Shown piece by piece: positions 36,399-47,187 of a stretch of DNA of 64,000 bases. Under the pieces are notes generated by a model, which was given only the letters and a program-made list of their open reading frames with translations, ran no database searches and had not been told where the DNA came from. Each line of letters opens with the position of its first letter. Positions within the stretch are counted from its first letter, which is position 1. The stretch comes from DATFNI01 sp963787205 (GTDB lineage: Bacteria > Bacteroidota > Rhodothermia > Balneolales > DATFMH01): assembly GCA_963787205.1 (NCBI GenBank), contig CAWBCD010000029.1, positions 62,001 through 126,000 of the forward strand, written 5' to 3'. Made by a program: the position numbers and the translations under genes.

Positions 36399-39300
36399 GT
36401 GCTTCTAAGATGGATTTATCAAATATGGCGCATAATCTGGTATGCCTTTCTGGGGCTGATAACTGCCATTGTGCTTACCAGTCTTGTGCTGTATGTCTCG
36501 TTACAGAGAAATGATGTTCAGCGTTTCCTCGCACATCGTGTTGAAAATGCTTTCAATGCCAATTATAAAGGGCATATCAGCATCGGTGGTCTTGGCGGAG
36601 ATATCCCGTTCAACATTGTCCTTACAAAGGTCCGTTTAACATATGCCGGTCCGGATAGCCAGTATGTTTCTTCTTCTCCTGTTTTTGATTGCGATTCGGT
36701 TGCGTTCAGCGTCAATCTGTGGGATCTGATTCGCAGACGTATCAATGTAACAAGGTTTAACATCAAGCGCCCTACCATACGTTTTAACAGTATGGGGGAC
36801 AGTACTTATACCGTTCTTCAGGCTTTGCGGAGGCGTACCGTTGATACTACAAAGACACAACTTTTGATTTTCAAGGATATGAACATCTACGCCCCGCAGC
36901 TTCAGATGGAAGGGGGTGTGATGAACCTTGACCGTCTGCACTATACCCCACCCAATGTTGAGATTCCGACACCTCTTAAGCTGCAGGATGTGAACATGCA
37001 AATTTTCCTGGAGCTGAGTAATGATCAGCGGTTTCTGGATATCGAACAATTTCACGCAAGCGTACACAATACTTTTGCCAACCACGTCGATGTGAGTGGT
37101 CAGTTGTACAATGACAAGAAGTTGCTGGAATTCAATCGGTTTGTCGTGAAGACCGGGCAGTCCCGGGTAGAATTGAATGGTGATATTGACGGAGTCGATC
37201 TTTATAAGGGCAATTGGTATGGGCAAATAAAAGATGCACGATACCAGCTATCAATGGATTCCTGTCGTGTTTATCTGAGTGAATTTGCCGATATCTTTCC
37301 CGGACTCCCTCTGGTCAATACACCGTTTGTTTTCAATGTCAAAGCCAGGGGAACTTTTTCCGACCTGAATTTGCAGCAACTCGATCTTACATTTAATAAA
37401 AGCCGCCTGGATGTCACTGGTCAGGTCAAGGATCTGGAGCAAAAAGATCGATTGAGCTACGATTTGAAACTGGATACACTTCGGGTATCGGGTGAGGATT
37501 TGCATCATTTCCCACATTCAAAATGGGCTGATAATTTCAAGGACTGGGGGCGTTTATACCTGAATGGAAGCCTGGATGGGACACTCGATACGTTGTCGGT
37601 CACGAGTAATTTACACTTGCCGACAGGCAACTTACAACTTTTGGCAAATACGCAACTCGAGAAACCATACCGCTATTCGGTAAATCTGATAGGTAATAAT
37701 ATTGTTCTGGACTCTCTCAAAACCCTGGGATCATTGCGTGGGGTTATTAACCTGAAAGCGAAATTAAATGGTAAAGGAATTAATAAGGATAACGCCAGCG
37801 CGAATGCCAGCCTGAACATCACAAAAAGCAGAATTAATAATCTACCGGTTGATCAGTTTACGGTGAATGCCACATTAAGTGATGGTTTTTTTGAACCCAA
37901 TATTGTCTTTAAGTCTGGTGACGAACAACTAAACGGCGTTGGATGGGTTGATTTGGCAGGTGGAGAACCGGTCTTCTCTATTAACGGCAATGGATCAAAT
38001 ATCAATCTTCGAAGCTTTATCCCGGATACCACACTACCCTCTACGGCTCTGAATTTATCGTACAAAGTCAGGGCTCAGGGCAGTACAATAGATCGTTTAT
38101 ATGGTGGGGCAAATCTGGATGTCAGTAAGTCGGTTATAGGGGGGAAAGATGTTCCGGCCCAACAGGTATATGTGGACCTTGACTCACCGGAAAAATCTAC
38201 ACGAACCTTGCGGTTGACCAGCAGTTATGTGGATGCCATCGTAAAGGGTACCATCGTCCCATCGCGGATCGCTGATATGGCAAAATATTGGGCTGATTAT
38301 TTTAGACGACAGGTACGGAAGGAAATCTTGTTTCAGCCTGATTCCGTTGCATCGATATCGCACTCTCAGGTCTCCAAACCTGATAAACCTGTTGATGTAA
38401 ATGTCGACTTAAGAATGAAAAATCTGGCGATTCTACGCAATTTCATTCCGGGGATACCTTATTTGAAGAGTCATGGACATTTGCAGACGCGCGTCAAGGC
38501 AGATACTAGCCGCATCCTGGTCAGTGGTGGATGGAAGGATGGGGAGACTACCGTTGATTCTGTACATGTACATACATCACAGCTCATGTGGACGGCTGGA
38601 TTTTCGCATGGACAGTCGCTTAAACACTATGCAAACCTGGATCTGAAAGCTACTGTGGACAGCCTGCAATTGCCACAAGAGACGATGAGTGACCTGGATT
38701 GGACCTTTTCGATGAAGAATGATTCAATCCAGAATAATGCAAGGGTAGATCGAATTGGTAAGAATGTACAGGTAAATATCCAGACAAGCAGTCTTTTGAC
38801 AGATAGCACCCTGGTTACACGCATCCGTAATTTTGTGGCCGGAAACGAGCAGTACTCGTGGGTTAACGATGGAAACCCTGAGATTACTTATGATTCAAAG
38901 CATCGATTAACGTTTAATAAGTTCAGGTTGATGAACGCGGATCAGTTTATCGGACTGAAAGGTACATACGGTGCCAATAATAGTGATTCGTTGATCTGCA
39001 CGATGCGAAATATTAACCTGCAGAGCGTCTCTGACCTTGTTAATGGTGATTTCAACTTTGAGGGTACGCTAAACGCACAGTTCGCCACACATTCGATCAA
39101 TATTATCAGGGGACTTCAGGGAAAGATTGATGTCGATCGATTCTCCCTTGATAACCGGCTTGTTGGCGATTTCTCTTTCAACAGTCAATATGATGCATCT
39201 GAAAACAGGTTCAATACCCTCATCAAGTTACAGACAGATACCACAAAGTATCATGACTATTACGAAAAGAACCATCATATCGTAAATGACTATGTTCTGA

Positions 39301-41087
39301 AAGGGTATATCGCTCCGCCCAATCCTCAGGACCCGGCAGACACCCTCTATCGTTTTGATGCGAATTTTAAATCCATCGACATGTGGGTCATAAATTATAT
39401 TGTACCCGGAGTGTTTGATAATATTGAGGGACGCTCGGACGGGTCTGGTATCATATGGGGGAATAAGAATGATTATCATTTTCATGCTAAATTCGAAACG
39501 CATCATGTGCATGTGATTCCGACTTTCGTGGGAGCAGATATGTATCTCACAGGTCCGGTAATACTGGATCGGGAAAAAGGGGTCACCTTTGATAACATCA
39601 AAGTCACAGATAATGGGAATGGCACTGGTTTATTTTATGGAAACGTCGATCTGAATGATTTTAAGCCTGTCAAGCCACTGAATCTGACACTTGAGTTATA
39701 TGGATTGAAATTTTTAAACAGCAAATTCGATCCGGATGTACCGTTTTATGGCTCCGTTACAGGAACAGGTACATTAAAACTGACCGGAACAAATGAGGCT
39801 CCGTTCCTTCAGACAACCGTTCCGATCACCACAACGCCCACTTCAAAATTATCCATACCAAGTCTGGATCAAACGACGGTCGAGAATCAGAATTCGTTTA
39901 TCAAATTTGTGAAAAACTTCAAATTTGGTTCTAAAGAGAAAAAAGGAAAGACGGCGGGTACCGCAGACAATTCCGCATCTAACAACAATGACAACCAGGA
40001 CAGGAGCTTTTCTCAGGTTTTTCAGCTTGACCTGAGGTTTAATGCTCCGCAGAATTCGACGGTTGAATTTGTGTTTGATCCGGTCACCGGCGAGATACTG
40101 ACCGCTCACGGTGGAGGTCAGGTAAATATTACGCTTGAGGATCAGGTCCTTCAGATGTACGGCCGATTCGATATTTCAGGTGGTAGTTATCAATTTGTCG
40201 GTGGGGGGATCTTCAGTCGACTCTTTTATCTGGAAAATGGTGGTACGATTCTTTGGGATGGAGATCCAACAAATCCCCGAATCAATGTGACGGCCTATTA
40301 TCGTGCCAGACCCAATCTCCAGCCTCTTACAGGCGAGGACCGACGTGTTCCTATTAACCTGATGCTGCAACTCAGTGGAAATCTTCAGAGCCTGACCAAT
40401 AATTTCTACTTTCAGTATCCGAACAATACTTTCGATGTCGGGACTCCCAATTCAGCTGTACTAAGCCTGTTGAATAGTGAAGATCAGAAACTGCTACAAG
40501 CCACCAGCTTATTGATTACCGGCAACTTTACGCCCATAACAAGTCTGAATTCAAATGGAACACAGTCACTTGGTTCGAATCTCCAGAATTATGCGGCAGG
40601 TATAGGCCTGGGACAGATTTTGTCCAGTCAAATCAATACACTGTTAAACAGTAATGTAAGTGATCTGGATGTGAATTTAAGTATGAATAGCTTCCAGGAA
40701 GCCGATCTTGCGATTGCCCTGAGACTATTCAATGATCGATTGATATTACGAAGAGAGGGGTTGATTTCGGGAAGAACCCAAAATGATATAGGCGACCTGG
40801 GAGCAGAGTATCGAATAAATAAATCACTTTCGGTAGAGTTATTTCACAGACTGGATCCAACACTCAGCAACACTTATGGAACCTTTGGTAATTCTTCTCA
40901 ATTACCTAGTGTGAATGGAATTGGTTTGCAATATAAAGTATTGTTCAATTCCTGGAATCAATTGCCACATGAAGTGATGCATTCGTTTACCAACATTTTT
41001 TCGAAAAAGAAAAAGTCCGTTCCACCCGATTCTTCAGCAATTACCGATTCGACTGCTACGGCCAATACCAAAAAGAAGAAGAAATAA
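36399..41087 (+). CDS. tamB: TamB/DUF490 translocation and assembly protein
   Basis: The 1562-residue protein has an N-terminal membrane anchor (about 14-35) and then a very long periplasmic beta-rich region with the TamB C-terminal domain (about 1150-1480, LDLRFNAPQNSTVEFVF..GGQVNITLEDQVLQMYGRFDISGGSYQF). TamB-type proteins span the periplasm and support lipid transport and outer-membrane assembly. Bacteroidota versions are this long. The C-terminal tail is Lys-rich (KKKKK). Start is GTG at 36399, 20 bases after aroB. Confidence 0.9.
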   Translation: MLLRWIYQIWRIIWYAFLGLITAIVLTSLVLYVSLQRNDVQRFLAHRVENAFNANYKGHISIGGLGGDIPFNIVLTKVRLTYAGPDSQYVSSSPVFDCDSVAFSVNLWDLIRRRINVTRFNIKRPTIRFNSMGDSTYTVLQALRRRTVDTTKTQLLIFKDMNIYAPQLQMEGGVMNLDRLHYTPPNVEIPTPLKLQDVNMQIFLELSNDQRFLDIEQFHASVHNTFANHVDVSGQLYNDKKLLEFNRFVVKTGQSRVELNGDIDGVDLYKGNWYGQIKDARYQLSMDSCRVYLSEFADIFPGLPLVNTPFVFNVKARGTFSDLNLQQLDLTFNKSRLDVTGQVKDLEQKDRLSYDLKLDTLRVSGEDLHHFPHSKWADNFKDWGRLYLNGSLDGTLDTLSVTSNLHLPTGNLQLLANTQLEKPYRYSVNLIGNNIVLDSLKTLGSLRGVINLKAKLNGKGINKDNASANASLNITKSRINNLPVDQFTVNATLSDGFFEPNIVFKSGDEQLNGVGWVDLAGGEPVFSINGNGSNINLRSFIPDTTLPSTALNLSYKVRAQGSTIDRLYGGANLDVSKSVIGGKDVPAQQVYVDLDSPEKSTRTLRLTSSYVDAIVKGTIVPSRIADMAKYWADYFRRQVRKEILFQPDSVASISHSQVSKPDKPVDVNVDLRMKNLAILRNFIPGIPYLKSHGHLQTRVKADTSRILVSGGWKDGETTVDSVHVHTSQLMWTAGFSHGQSLKHYANLDLKATVDSLQLPQETMSDLDWTFSMKNDSIQNNARVDRIGKNVQVNIQTSSLLTDSTLVTRIRNFVAGNEQYSWVNDGNPEITYDSKHRLTFNKFRLMNADQFIGLKGTYGANNSDSLICTMRNINLQSVSDLVNGDFNFEGTLNAQFATHSINIIRGLQGKIDVDRFSLDNRLVGDFSFNSQYDASENRFNTLIKLQTDTTKYHDYYEKNHHIVNDYVLKGYIAPPNPQDPADTLYRFDANFKSIDMWVINYIVPGVFDNIEGRSDGSGIIWGNKNDYHFHAKFETHHVHVIPTFVGADMYLTGPVILDREKGVTFDNIKVTDNGNGTGLFYGNVDLNDFKPVKPLNLTLELYGLKFLNSKFDPDVPFYGSVTGTGTLKLTGTNEAPFLQTTVPITTTPTSKLSIPSLDQTTVENQNSFIKFVKNFKFGSKEKKGKTAGTADNSASNNNDNQDRSFSQVFQLDLRFNAPQNSTVEFVFDPVTGEILTAHGGGQVNITLEDQVLQMYGRFDISGGSYQFVGGGIFSRLFYLENGGTILWDGDPTNPRINVTAYYRARPNLQPLTGEDRRVPINLMLQLSGNLQSLTNNFYFQYPNNTFDVGTPNSAVLSLLNSEDQKLLQATSLLITGNFTPITSLNSNGTQSLGSNLQNYAAGIGLGQILSSQINTLLNSNVSDLDVNLSMNSFQEADLAIALRLFNDRLILRREGLISGRTQNDIGDLGAEYRINKSLSVELFHRLDPTLSNTYGTFGNSSQLPSVNGIGLQYKVLFNSWNQLPHEVMHSFTNIFSKKKKSVPPDSSAITDSTATANTKKKKK

Positions 41088-41366
41088 ATCGATTATTAGA
41101 GTCACAGCGAATCTTCCTTAGCTCTTTTTCGCAAAGCTGAAACAAGGGGAAAATCTTTGATGCAGATGATACATATTATTATTCGCCAATCCCCGTAGTA
41201 ATCTATGAATGATCGGGATAATCATTGAATCTTAAAACTATCGGTAACTAATTGTTGATTAAAGTATTAAGTAAATATTATTCTGGCACTTTGGGAAATA
41301 TTGTCAGTAAGAATGGTACCTTGTCGTATGAATGGGAATATTTGTACTCTATCTTGAAAAATAATT

Positions 41367-43523
41367 ATGGCTACTAAAAGGAAGCTGTCGGGACTGGAAA
41401 AAATTATTGTGGAATTCCTCGGTAAACATCCCGATACGAGGGTTCCGGAGGAAGTTCTGGCAGCGGCACTGAAGCTGGATAAGAAAAAGGACCAGAAGCG
41501 ACTCAGAAAAACTATTAACAAACTTGCTGCCAAAAGGATCGTTCGTAAAAATAAAGGAGGGCTGCTCTGGCTCGAGCTCTCTGAAGTGGATAAAGGAGAA
41601 GAACTGACGGGCCACATCAGTGTAAACAGATATGGGACCGGCTTCGTTGATGTGGAAGGATATGATCAGGATATTCGAATACCGACTAAAAGATTGAATA
41701 CGGCTCTTCCGGGAGATCTGGTATCGGTGAGGATAATGAAGGGCAAGCCGAATGGACGTATCGAAGGTAAAATTACACAAGTTATAAAAAGAGCTGATCG
41801 TATTTTTGTAGGCACGCTGCATAAAGAGGGACGTGGCAGCTACTATATCGAATCTGATGAGAATTCGGCTTCCATTAATTTTTTTGTACTTCCGGAAAAT
41901 ACGGCGGATGCAAAAAACGGACAGAAAGTCGTTTTCAAGCTTCGTGAATGGACACATCCCAAAGCATTACCCGAGGCAATTGTGGTTGAAGTCCTTGGTA
42001 ATAAGGACAGCCGTGATGCAACGATTCTCTCCATATTGGCGGAGAATCAGTTAACAAGTAGCTTCTCAAAAGAGATTGAACAATTTGTTGATCAACTCCC
42101 GGATGAGATACCAGAACCGGAATATAAACGCCGAGTTGATTTAAGAGATAAGCAGATATTTACGATTGATCCGGAGGATGCAAAAGATTTCGATGATGCC
42201 ATCAGTTTTGAGACACTAGATAATGGGAATTATCAGTTGGGTGTCCATATAGCTGACGTTTCTTTTTACCTGCAGCCCGGTACCATCCTTGATGAGGAGG
42301 CTGTAAACAGGGCTACAAGCGTTTACCTTGTCGATCGTGTCATACCGATGTTGCCCGAGAAGCTCAGTAATGGGGTATGTAGTTTGAGGCCTAGAGAGGA
42401 TAAACTGACCTACAGCTGCATCATGGAGGTAACCACCCGGGGCGAGCTTGTCGATTATCAGATACAGGAAACGGTTATTCATTCAAAGTGCCGTTTTACC
42501 TACCAACAGGCTCAGGATGTAATAAACGGATCCGACCATGAACTGGCAGAACCCCTCAGAAAACTGGCCAGGCTTACGGAACTACTCACAAAGCAAAGAT
42601 TCGAAAAGGGATCTATTGATTTTGAGACGCTGGAGCCACATTTCATTCTTGATAAAGAGGGTAAACCGATACAGGTAAAGATAAAAGAGCGGTTACAGAC
42701 GCACCGTCTCATCGAAGAATGTATGCTGCTTGCGAATAAGACGGTGGCCCGTCATATCGATAAATTGCGCGATGAAAGCGGTAAGCGAAAAACCAAGAAC
42801 CTGTATCCTTTCCTTTATCGTGTACACGATAAACCGGATGAGATGAAATTGAAGGAAATTGCGGAACATGTCAGTCCAATCGGGATCCGGTTTAATGTCG
42901 GTGACAAAAAAGTGACGCCAAAAGAGGTCAACGATCTTTTGGAACAAGTCGAAGACACCTCTCTCGAATATGTGATTAACCAGCTCACCCTGCGGGCAAT
43001 GGCCAAAGCGGAATATAGTCCGAAAAATATCGGGCATTTTGGGTTGAACTTCCGACATTATTGCCACTTCACAAGTCCTATTCGCCGTTATCCGGATGTG
43101 ATTGTACACCGGCTGTTAAAGAATTATGCGTTGCAGCGTCCGGCCTATAACTATGATAAATTAAATGATTTAGGGCATCATTGCAGCGGGCGGGAACGCA
43201 TGGCAGTCAATGCAGAACGTGATTCTGTGAAATTGATGCAGGTAGAATTTCTGTCCAATCATATTAATGACGAGTTTAATGGCGTTATAAGTGGTGTGAC
43301 TGATAATGGACTGTATGTCGATCTTCAGGAAATACACTGTGAAGGAATGATACATATATCCTCTTTGGTTGATGATTACTACATATTTGATCAAAAAAGA
43401 TATGGATTGTTTGGTCGACACAAGGGACGGAAGTATCAGATGGGCGACCAGATCACCGTTCGCGTGGCGTCAGTCAATAAGGGACGTCGAACAATTGATC
43501 TTGAACCAGTTTTAAAGCACTAA
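41367..43523 (+). CDS. rnr: ribonuclease R
   Basis: This 718-residue 3'-5' exoribonuclease has an N-terminal winged helix, cold-shock domains (about 80-220), the RNB catalytic domain with IDPEDAKDFDDAISF (around 269-283, catalytic Asp cluster) and a C-terminal S1 domain (HINDEFNGVISGVTDNGLYVDL). Length and order fit RNase R over RNase II. It degrades structured RNA and takes part in ribosome quality control. It is preceded by 279 bp of AT-rich sequence. Confidence 0.94.
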   Translation: MATKRKLSGLEKIIVEFLGKHPDTRVPEEVLAAALKLDKKKDQKRLRKTINKLAAKRIVRKNKGGLLWLELSEVDKGEELTGHISVNRYGTGFVDVEGYDQDIRIPTKRLNTALPGDLVSVRIMKGKPNGRIEGKITQVIKRADRIFVGTLHKEGRGSYYIESDENSASINFFVLPENTADAKNGQKVVFKLREWTHPKALPEAIVVEVLGNKDSRDATILSILAENQLTSSFSKEIEQFVDQLPDEIPEPEYKRRVDLRDKQIFTIDPEDAKDFDDAISFETLDNGNYQLGVHIADVSFYLQPGTILDEEAVNRATSVYLVDRVIPMLPEKLSNGVCSLRPREDKLTYSCIMEVTTRGELVDYQIQETVIHSKCRFTYQQAQDVINGSDHELAEPLRKLARLTELLTKQRFEKGSIDFETLEPHFILDKEGKPIQVKIKERLQTHRLIEECMLLANKTVARHIDKLRDESGKRKTKNLYPFLYRVHDKPDEMKLKEIAEHVSPIGIRFNVGDKKVTPKEVNDLLEQVEDTSLEYVINQLTLRAMAKAEYSPKNIGHFGLNFRHYCHFTSPIRRYPDVIVHRLLKNYALQRPAYNYDKLNDLGHHCSGRERMAVNAERDSVKLMQVEFLSNHINDEFNGVISGVTDNGLYVDLQEIHCEGMIHISSLVDDYYIFDQKRYGLFGRHKGRKYQMGDQITVRVASVNKGRRTIDLEPVLKH

Positions 43524-43590
43524 ACATTTAGCAAATTTATCATTTACATTAATTGTACCGAAACATTACCGATTCAAACGCAGCAAATAT

Positions 43591-46500
43591 ATGACAAAGA
43601 AGAAATTTGTCTGGAGTTTTCTGGCTATTACGTTGTTGATTGGCTTGGGTGCATCGGGTGTACGCGCTCAATATTATAATTTCGGCCAGAACAGAATACA
43701 GTACGATAACTTCCACTGGCGCTACCTTCAGTCGGAGCATTTTGATGTCTATTACTATCAGGACAAGAATTACTACCTGGCTGTTTTTGCCGCGCAAAGT
43801 CTGGAATCAGCACTCAAGGAGATACAACAGGATTTTGATTATCAAATCACGAGTCGTATCAAGGTCGTCATATACGATTCACATGCCGATTTCACTCAAA
43901 CAAATGTTGTACCCCTGCCTGTAAATGCAGAAGGCATTGGCGGGGTTACGGAGCCGTATAAAAACAGGATTACCCTGCCGTTTATGGGCGATTACGGGGA
44001 ATTCAGGCATACCATCCACCACGAGTTGGTACACGCGGTGATCAACGAGATGTTTTATGGTGGCTCGGTTCAGTCCATTATACAGAACAACATCCAACTG
44101 CAGATACCGAACTGGTTTAATGAAGGCATGGCGGAATGGTCGTCGTTGCACTACGATACCAATGAAGACAACTTCGTAAGGGATGCAACGATCAATAACT
44201 ACATGCCGCCAATCAGCCAGTTATATGGATATTTCTGGTACCGTGGCGGTCAATCGGTATGGGAGTATATCGTCGAAACATACGGGAGGGAAAAGATCGG
44301 CGAGATTTTCCATGATATCAAAGACACCCGAAGTGTTGATCAAGGATTTAAAGAAGCTATCGGATTGTCGGTCAAGGAATTGTCAGAGCGATGGCACGAT
44401 TATCTGAAAAAACGATATTGGCCGGAGATAGCCGAACGGCAGTCGCTGACAGATGTGGCTACTCAAGTGACAAAACGCGAGTTTTCCGGATCGTATAACA
44501 CCAGTCCGGCATTATCTCCACAAGGCGACAAACTTGCCATGATCAGTAATGTGCATGGTTATTTTGATATCATCGTCGTGGATCCGCTTACCGGTAAACG
44601 ACTGAAGACGCTGGTACACGGTGAGAACAATGTGAATTTTGAGTCGCTCAATATTCTGAATCCAAACCTCAGCTGGTCGCCGGATGGAAGGAAACTGGCG
44701 TTTTCATATACCTCTGAAGGGAAGAAGGGGCTGGCCATCGTTGATTACAATACAGACAAGATTCAACGGTTCCAGTTTCCGGGTCTGGATGCCATTTACT
44801 CGGTGGCATGGTCACCAGACGGCAAGAAAATTGCCTTCAATGGTACCGCATCGCCTAACCCCGATATATTTGTTTACAATCTTGAAACCGGAAAGTTTAC
44901 CAACGTAACCGACGATATTTTCACGGATAAAGAGCCTGCATGGGGACCTGATTCAAAAACAATTTATTTCGTATCAGATCGTGGAGATCATACGAAGCTC
45001 AATACGTACGAACTGGAATACGATGAGATTACGAATCCCAATTTGAATCAGACAGATATCTATAGTGTAAAGATTGGCGATCAGAACGCTGTACGACTGA
45101 CCAATACACCGGGGTGGTCGGAATCGGATCCACAGGTTACCCGTGACGGGCGCCTGGTCTATATTTCGGATCAGAATGGCATTCCGAATGCCTATGAAAT
45201 GAACATGAAGACCCGTACGAGTAAACCGTTAACCAATCTCATTTCCGGGATCTTGCAGATGTCGCTGAGTGCCGACGGAAGCAGGCTGGCCATTGACACA
45301 TACAATGGCGGTTATGTTGATATCTTTCTCATCAGGGATCCATTCAGCAAAGCAATTAATCATCCGTTGAAGCCAAATCTTTGGGCGAAACAACGTGCAT
45401 CTACACCAATAACCCAGTGGGTTCCGGCGATTGGATATGCCCGCGAGATGTTTGGCAACAAACAGAACAAGAATAATCTTGCAGCTGCTCCCCTACCGGC
45501 AACCGTGGATACCAGTATGCAGGGTAACCAACCGGTTTTTGGATCCGGAATTACCATGAGCAGCGATACCACAAAATCTGATACTGTTAAGACCGTAGCA
45601 AAAGCACAGGAAGCGAAGAAGGATACAACGTCTGCAACCGGTTATATCGATTACAGAAACTACACCTTTGGGAGCGCGTTCGACACAGTCGCCAGTTTGA
45701 AAGGCACAAAGGATGTGTTCAAACCGGAGAACAACAAAACCAAGAGCGGCAAACTGGTTCCGCATAGATACCGGGTCACTTTATCGCCTGAGTTGACCTA
45801 TTTCCAGGGGTCTCTTGGAACGTCCTATTACTCGACGTACGGTCTGTTTCAGGTGCTGTTTACCGATGTGCTGGGGGATTATCAGGTGGGACTGGCGAGC
45901 AGTCTTCAGTTTGATCTGAGCAACAGCAGCTATGTGATCAGTTATGCAAACCTGAAACACCGGACAAACTATTCCCTCGCCTACTATCATTACGCCATGC
46001 AGTATTATACCTATGGTTACGGTTACAGTGGGTTTTACAGCGGGCTGATACGATACCGTACCTACGGCGGGCAGTTGAATTTTCAGTACCCCATAAATCA
46101 ATTTACTCGTATCGACTATGGGGCATCAGTTATCGGTATAGCACGGGATTTCGGTGCTCTGGGATTACCAGACCAAAGTAATCAGCATACTACGCTGCTG
46201 TATCCCAATATCACATTTACCCAGGATTATTCGAAACCTGGCTATATAACACCAGAAGGTGGATATCGGTATGCGATCAGCCTGACAGCGAGTCCGACTG
46301 TATCGAAAGGTATGCCTCAATTTGAAAGTATATCCGGTGATTTCCGCAAATACTTCGGACTAGGTGATGGATATGTATTTGCAACACGTTTCTCTGGTGG
46401 AATGTCATTTGGGAAAAACGCACAAACCTATTTCCTCGGTGGTATGGATGGCTGGATCAACTATCAATGGGCGAATAACGGCATCTCATTGAATAGTCTG

Positions 46501-46962
46501 GCCGACATCTTTTTAACCCAGCCAGCACTTCCGATGCGCGGTTATCCTTATGATGCTATGTATGGGGATAAATTTGGGTTGATCAACCTCGAGTTCCGCT
46601 TCCCGTTGTTCGCGGCTATCCTGCCGGGTCCCATTCCGATTCTCCCCCTTTATAACATGACAGGAGAGGTATTCACTGATATCGGTGCATCCTGGGGAAT
46701 TGACAATCCGAATACAACTAATATTAATGAAGCCAAATTCGATTTTAGGATTGCTCAGCCTGTAACGAACACTGACCAGCAGGGAACTCCCTGGCAGACA
46801 TACAAAGGAAGCATTTTAGTGGGTGCCGGTTTTGGAATCCGAACGATCCTTTTGGGAATACCGGTTCGTTGGGATATTGCATGGCCCTACTCAAACAGTT
46901 CTCACGGACCACACTTTGTAGGTCATCCGATCAATTATATTACGATCGGTATTGATTTCTGA
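43591..46962 (+). CDS. exported HExxH metallopeptidase-like / PD40 propeller / outer-membrane barrel fusion
   Basis: The 1123-residue protein has a signal peptide (1-27, ending GVRAQ). Residues about 28-275 resemble peptidase MA-like gluzincins: H144-E-x-x-H148 in IHHELVHAV, with a downstream NEGMAEW giving Glu178 as possible third ligand. Next come WD40/PD40 repeats (LSWSPDGRKLAF, VAWSPDGKKIAF, PAWGPDSKTIYF, about 300-590). The C-terminal third (about 700-1123) has aromatic-rich alternating strands and the MRGYPYDAMYGDKFGLINLEFRFPL pattern of BamA/surface-antigen barrels. It may be an outer-membrane protease or receptor. No partner gene. Confidence 0.85.
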   Translation: MTKKKFVWSFLAITLLIGLGASGVRAQYYNFGQNRIQYDNFHWRYLQSEHFDVYYYQDKNYYLAVFAAQSLESALKEIQQDFDYQITSRIKVVIYDSHADFTQTNVVPLPVNAEGIGGVTEPYKNRITLPFMGDYGEFRHTIHHELVHAVINEMFYGGSVQSIIQNNIQLQIPNWFNEGMAEWSSLHYDTNEDNFVRDATINNYMPPISQLYGYFWYRGGQSVWEYIVETYGREKIGEIFHDIKDTRSVDQGFKEAIGLSVKELSERWHDYLKKRYWPEIAERQSLTDVATQVTKREFSGSYNTSPALSPQGDKLAMISNVHGYFDIIVVDPLTGKRLKTLVHGENNVNFESLNILNPNLSWSPDGRKLAFSYTSEGKKGLAIVDYNTDKIQRFQFPGLDAIYSVAWSPDGKKIAFNGTASPNPDIFVYNLETGKFTNVTDDIFTDKEPAWGPDSKTIYFVSDRGDHTKLNTYELEYDEITNPNLNQTDIYSVKIGDQNAVRLTNTPGWSESDPQVTRDGRLVYISDQNGIPNAYEMNMKTRTSKPLTNLISGILQMSLSADGSRLAIDTYNGGYVDIFLIRDPFSKAINHPLKPNLWAKQRASTPITQWVPAIGYAREMFGNKQNKNNLAAAPLPATVDTSMQGNQPVFGSGITMSSDTTKSDTVKTVAKAQEAKKDTTSATGYIDYRNYTFGSAFDTVASLKGTKDVFKPENNKTKSGKLVPHRYRVTLSPELTYFQGSLGTSYYSTYGLFQVLFTDVLGDYQVGLASSLQFDLSNSSYVISYANLKHRTNYSLAYYHYAMQYYTYGYGYSGFYSGLIRYRTYGGQLNFQYPINQFTRIDYGASVIGIARDFGALGLPDQSNQHTTLLYPNITFTQDYSKPGYITPEGGYRYAISLTASPTVSKGMPQFESISGDFRKYFGLGDGYVFATRFSGGMSFGKNAQTYFLGGMDGWINYQWANNGISLNSLADIFLTQPALPMRGYPYDAMYGDKFGLINLEFRFPLFAAILPGPIPILPLYNMTGEVFTDIGASWGIDNPNTTNINEAKFDFRIAQPVTNTDQQGTPWQTYKGSILVGAGFGIRTILLGIPVRWDIAWPYSNSSHGPHFVGHPINYITIGIDF

Positions 46963-46980
46963 TGGGTTTTGTCTGTTGTC

Positions 46981-47024
46981 AGTAGTCCGTAGTCAGTCGT
47001 TTAAACTTCTGACTACGGACTACT
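46981..47024. repeat. 16-bp perfect inverted repeat between convergent genes
   Basis: AGTAGTCCGTAGTCAG and CTGACTACGGACTACT flank a 12-base loop. It could end transcription from both sides or be a mobile palindrome. Confidence 0.8.
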
Positions 47025-47187
47025 ACTAATCCTCATAAGAAATCGTAAAAAAACCTCAGTGCCATTCTTGTCATGATCTTGGTGTACCCATCTTTTTGGA
47101 AAATCAATCCTCGTGTTAATGAACGACTTAAAATTATGTTAAAGGGTATTTTTTTGAAATTTGTATCCCAAACTCACCTTGTCTTAT

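Noticed and set aside
41349..41957. 202-codon frame opposite rnr
   Set aside because: Antisense of RNase R with no start signal.
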